Origin: an uncultured SAR86 cluster bacterium
GTDB lineage: Bacteria; Pseudomonadota; Gammaproteobacteria; Magnimaribacterales; Magnimaribacteraceae
Direction of reading: 5' to 3'
Length of the DNA: 64,000 nt
NCBI GenBank assembly: GCA_902630715.1
Contig: CACOVO010000001.1
Coordinates: forward strand, 62,001 to 126,000
The position numbers and the translations under genes are program-made. Position 1 is the stretch's first letter. Each line of letters begins with the position of its first letter. This document shows, piece after piece, positions 61,010-64,000 of this stretch. The notes under the pieces were generated by a model. It worked only from the letters and a program-made list of their open reading frames with translations. It had not been told where the DNA came from and searched no databases.

Positions 61010-62071
61010 TTACTTTAAAAATTCTTCAAGAAAGACGGGCTGCCCTGACCTAATTGATTCTTGTGCCGCAAGACCCACTAACATTGAATCAAGACCAGCC
61101 TTACTATCGACCAATGGCTCGGTTCCAGTCTTGATACAATTTATCAATTCCAAGTGCTCTATAAAGCTAGAGCCGTGGTGAAAGCCTATTTCTTTAATTC
61201 TATTATCTTGCTCAATTTCCAAGCTTTTAAAAGAGTTTTCTTTTCTGTTTGTCAGTAAAAGCTCGTTTCCCGGTATTTTCGTTTCTAATTTACCTTTATC
61301 CCCTGTTAAAACGATTTCCTGCTCATATTTACCTCCCTCAGCAAACATGCATAAATCTAACATAGCTCTTTGACCTGCTTCATAGTCAATTAAAACGAAT
61401 GAGTTATCAATAATATCAGGCACCTCACCATCGTATTTTTCATCTAAGTGATTAGCGTCCTGATTACCAGAGGCATAAACCTTATGAGGGTTTGATGGAA
61501 TTAGTAGGTTCATAAGGTCAAAAAAATGACAACATTTTTCAACCAAAGTACCTCCTGTATTTTTATTAAATCTATTCCAGTCATCAACTTTTTTGAGAAA
61601 CGGGAATCTATGCTCTCTTATAGAAAGCATTTTGACTTTACCTACTTTATCAATCTTATTTATTAAGGACTGTACAGGTGGCATGAATCTGTATTCAAGA
61701 CCTATCCAAACTAATCCACTATGCTTTTTACTCCCTTCCAATACTTCTAGTCCATCAGACAAATTTGTACACATAGGTTTTTCAAGTAAAACGTGTTTTT
61801 CTGTTTCAAAGACATCTCTCATTATGTCTATATGAGTGAAATTTGGGGTTGCGACTACAACAACATCTATATCATCGCGTGCTAAAAGTTTTTTATGATC
61901 ACTATATTGCTCTGGCATGAATTTATCTCCACAAGCATATATAGCCCACTCTCTTGAAGTCTCGTTTGGATCAGAAATCGCAGTTATATTTACATCGGGT
62001 ATCTTTTTTAAATTTCGGATATGTTCGCAACCCATCATTCCCGTGCCAATTATTCCGTAATTTAATTTCAT
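61010..62071 (-). CDS. Gfo/Idh/MocA-family oxidoreductase
   Basis: YGIIGTGMMGCEHIRNLKKIPDVNITAISDPN, HVLLEKPMCTNLSDG. Confidence 0.92.
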   Translation of the reverse strand: MKLNYGIIGTGMMGCEHIRNLKKIPDVNITAISDPNETSREWAIYACGDKFMPEQYSDHKKLLARDDIDVVVVATPNFTHIDIMRDVFETEKHVLLEKPMCTNLSDGLEVLEGSKKHSGLVWIGLEYRFMPPVQSLINKIDKVGKVKMLSIREHRFPFLKKVDDWNRFNKNTGGTLVEKCCHFFDLMNLLIPSNPHKVYASGNQDANHLDEKYDGEVPDIIDNSFVLIDYEAGQRAMLDLCMFAEGGKYEQEIVLTGDKGKLETKIPGNELLLTNRKENSFKSLEIEQDNRIKEIGFHHGSSFIEHLELINCIKTGTEPLVDSKAGLDSMLVGLAAQESIRSGQPVFLEEFLK

Positions 62072-62118
62072 TAAGATAAAATTTTTCTAAACTTTTTACT
62101 CTTTGGTATCTATACTGA

Positions 62119-63270
62119 GTGTGCCTCAACCTTAACAGTAAATATTATAGATCTCCTAAAAAAATTTTGAGCAAATTAGAAAAATTTGAAGTTGATTGTT
62201 TGGTCGTAGGAGGCGGTGTTTCCGGTATAGCTATTGCAAGAGAGCTAAGTTCAAGGTTTAAGAGTATATTTTTAATTGAAAGAAATAATCAAATTGCTCA
62301 GGAAACATCCAGTCGTAATTCTGAAGTTATTCATGCTGGAATGTATTACGAGCAAGGGTCATTAAAATCAAAACTATGCTTGATGGGGAAAGAACTTCTT
62401 TATGATTACTTGGAAGAAAGAAACATAGACTTTAATCGTTGTGGAAAATACATATTATCCTCGACTGATCGCGAGACTGAAACTTTAAATAAAATTTACC
62501 AAAATGGAGTTAATTGTGGTCTAGAAGATTTAATTTATGATAATACTGCAAGTTCAAAATATCCTTTCTTGGAATTTAAAGAGGCGATCTTCTCTCCTTC
62601 AACTGGAATCTTCGATAGTCACTCCTTCATACATTCTATGAGTAGAGATTTTCAGGGTGCAGGTGGAAATATAATCCTTGGAAATGAGATATTAAATATT
62701 GATGAATCAAGTGAAGGCTTTGAGGTACTAGTTGAGGATAAAAATACAAAAAATCAATTTCTAGTTACAACCAGGATTCTCATAAACTCTGCAGGTTTAA
62801 ATGCTGTATATATTGCTAATCTGATCTGTGAAGGCAATATGCACAAAGAAGAGTTTGTTAAAGGGGAGTATTACACTTATAAAGGAAAAGAGAAATTAGA
62901 AAATCTTATTTATCCAACCCCAACTCAAAATAGTCTAGGTCTTCATGCAACAATAGATTTGGGTAAAGGGATTCGATTTGGGCCGTCTGCGTATGTTGTT
63001 GATGAGATTGACTATAACTTCTCCTCGGATAAAAAATCCCTTTTCCTAAAGGCCGTACAATCTTATTGGCCTAGTATAAAGGAGCACGACCTATCTCCTG
63101 GCTATACAGGAATTAGACCAAAACTTAAGGGCGAAAGTGATTTTGTTGTGGATTCGGGAGTAGTGAGCGATAACCAGTATGTAAATGTTTTGGGTTATGC
63201 CTCCCCCGGTTTGACCTCTTCTTTGGCCCTTGCCATTGAAGTCTCAGAAAGAATAGAAGACGCAAAATAA
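62119..63270 (+). CDS. FAD-dependent oxidoreductase (DAO / L-2-hydroxyglutarate dehydrogenase-like)
   Basis: VDCLVVGGGVSGIAIARELSSRF, ETSSRNSEVIHAGMYYEQGSLKSKLC; start uncertain (GTG 62119 or downstream non-ATG). Confidence 0.88.
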   Translation: MCLNLNSKYYRSPKKILSKLEKFEVDCLVVGGGVSGIAIARELSSRFKSIFLIERNNQIAQETSSRNSEVIHAGMYYEQGSLKSKLCLMGKELLYDYLEERNIDFNRCGKYILSSTDRETETLNKIYQNGVNCGLEDLIYDNTASSKYPFLEFKEAIFSPSTGIFDSHSFIHSMSRDFQGAGGNIILGNEILNIDESSEGFEVLVEDKNTKNQFLVTTRILINSAGLNAVYIANLICEGNMHKEEFVKGEYYTYKGKEKLENLIYPTPTQNSLGLHATIDLGKGIRFGPSAYVVDEIDYNFSSDKKSLFLKAVQSYWPSIKEHDLSPGYTGIRPKLKGESDFVVDSGVVSDNQYVNVLGYASPGLTSSLALAIEVSERIEDAK

Positions 63271-63313
63271 TTTGATGACTAAGTAAAGTCCCTTTTGAGC
63301 CTTTTCAACTAAA

Positions 63314-64000
63314 TTAATCTACTCTTAATCCTGACCCAGTCTTTATTCTAGACCAAAGCAATTCTTTTGTTTCAGCAGATATGAACTTATATTCAGCTGA
63401 GTCTCCTTTGACGGTCATCTTGAGGAATCCAGGCACCTCTACATTGAATTTGTTTGATTCAGTTTTCTTAGGCGATCCTCCTGGAAGAGCCCCAGTGGCA
63501 CTTATAAGCTGTCTAGTCTTTTTATGATCACCCTCATCAGCTAATACATGATTATGACCAGTAATATAAATATCAAATATACCAAATACATAATTCTCAA
63601 GGAAAATTGCCAGTTGTGGATTAGCCCTGTCCCTATCTCCTGAACTAAAGAGCGGATGATGGGCAACTGCAATGGAAAACTTACATTTATTTTTAAGCCT
63701 CTTCAGCTCATCTTTTATCCATCTGATCTGTTTTCCTCGTTTATGCAGATAATACAACTTATCAAAAATAGTGGTGTCCAGAGCAAAGAAACATAATTCC
63801 CCGAATCTTTTAGTATAGAAATTACTGGGATGAAAAATAGAAGTATAATTTTTTGCAACATCAAGATACACAGATGGGTCGCCTTTATAGTCATGATTGC
63901 CCATTATTAAATAAAGAGGAATTTTTTTATCTAAAAAAGGTTTAAAGGGCTTAAGAAAGCTTTCTTGCAGTTCCGGATCCTCTATAGATTCTACTCCAAG
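63314..64000 (-). CDS. Metallophosphoesterase (calcineurin-like), 5' end beyond window
   Basis: Open frame continues upstream of track ORF to the window edge (LGVESIEDPELQESFLKPFKPFLDKKIPLYLIMGNHDYKGDP...); GNHD, AHHPLFSSG, ITGHNHV motifs. Confidence 0.9.
   Translation of the reverse strand, partial: LGVESIEDPELQESFLKPFKPFLDKKIPLYLIMGNHDYKGDPSVYLDVAKNYTSIFHPSNFYTKRFGELCFFALDTTIFDKLYYLHKRGKQIRWIKDELKRLKNKCKFSIAVAHHPLFSSGDRDRANPQLAIFLENYVFGIFDIYITGHNHVLADEGDHKKTRQLISATGALPGGSPKKTESNKFNVEVPGFLKMTVKGDSAEYKFISAETKELLWSRIKTGSGLRVD

Noticed and set aside
1-64000. CRISPR arrays, IS elements, prophage, toxin-antitoxin or defence islands
   Set aside because: No regularly spaced repeats, transposase, phage structural or known defence gene motifs found on reading; most of the window is conserved housekeeping content.

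Overview
This window reads as AT-rich, very compact chromosome from a gammaproteobacterium. Gene content and packing resemble streamlined marine lineages such as SAR86, but that placement is inference. I count about 60 protein-coding genes, one tRNA-Arg(CCG) and a 6S RNA (ssrS). Most of the window is core metabolism and housekeeping in classical gammaproteobacterial order: polA/engB/cytochrome c4/dsbA; argH-lptM-lysA-dapF-DUF484-xerC; tkt-pgk-fba; ubiE-ubiB-hisE-tatABC; miaB-ybeZ-ybeY-corC-lnt; ilvA/fthC/6S/zapA/pepP/ubiH; rpmG-rpmB/coaBC; rpmE/priA. Three short genes absent from the ORF track were recovered by reading the sequence (lptM, tatA, rpmG), and two genes are cut by the window edges (typA, metallophosphoesterase). 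Accessory-looking parts are a CoA/carotenoid-oxygenase catabolic block (about 11.1-19.2 kb) and a 3' block (about 55.6-64 kb) with secreted esterases, including one with an EF-hand pair, and a TauD/AKR/Gfo-Idh/FAD oxidoreductase group. I found no mobile elements, CRISPR arrays, phage genes or obvious defence systems. The best candidates for something undescribed are a probable small RNA next to engB in the Spot 42/ErsA genomic niche, the carotenoid-oxygenase/CoA-ligase/nitroreductase gene set, the EF-hand esterase pair, an acidic tail on ribosomal protein L31, and pervasive overlap of convergent stop codons.
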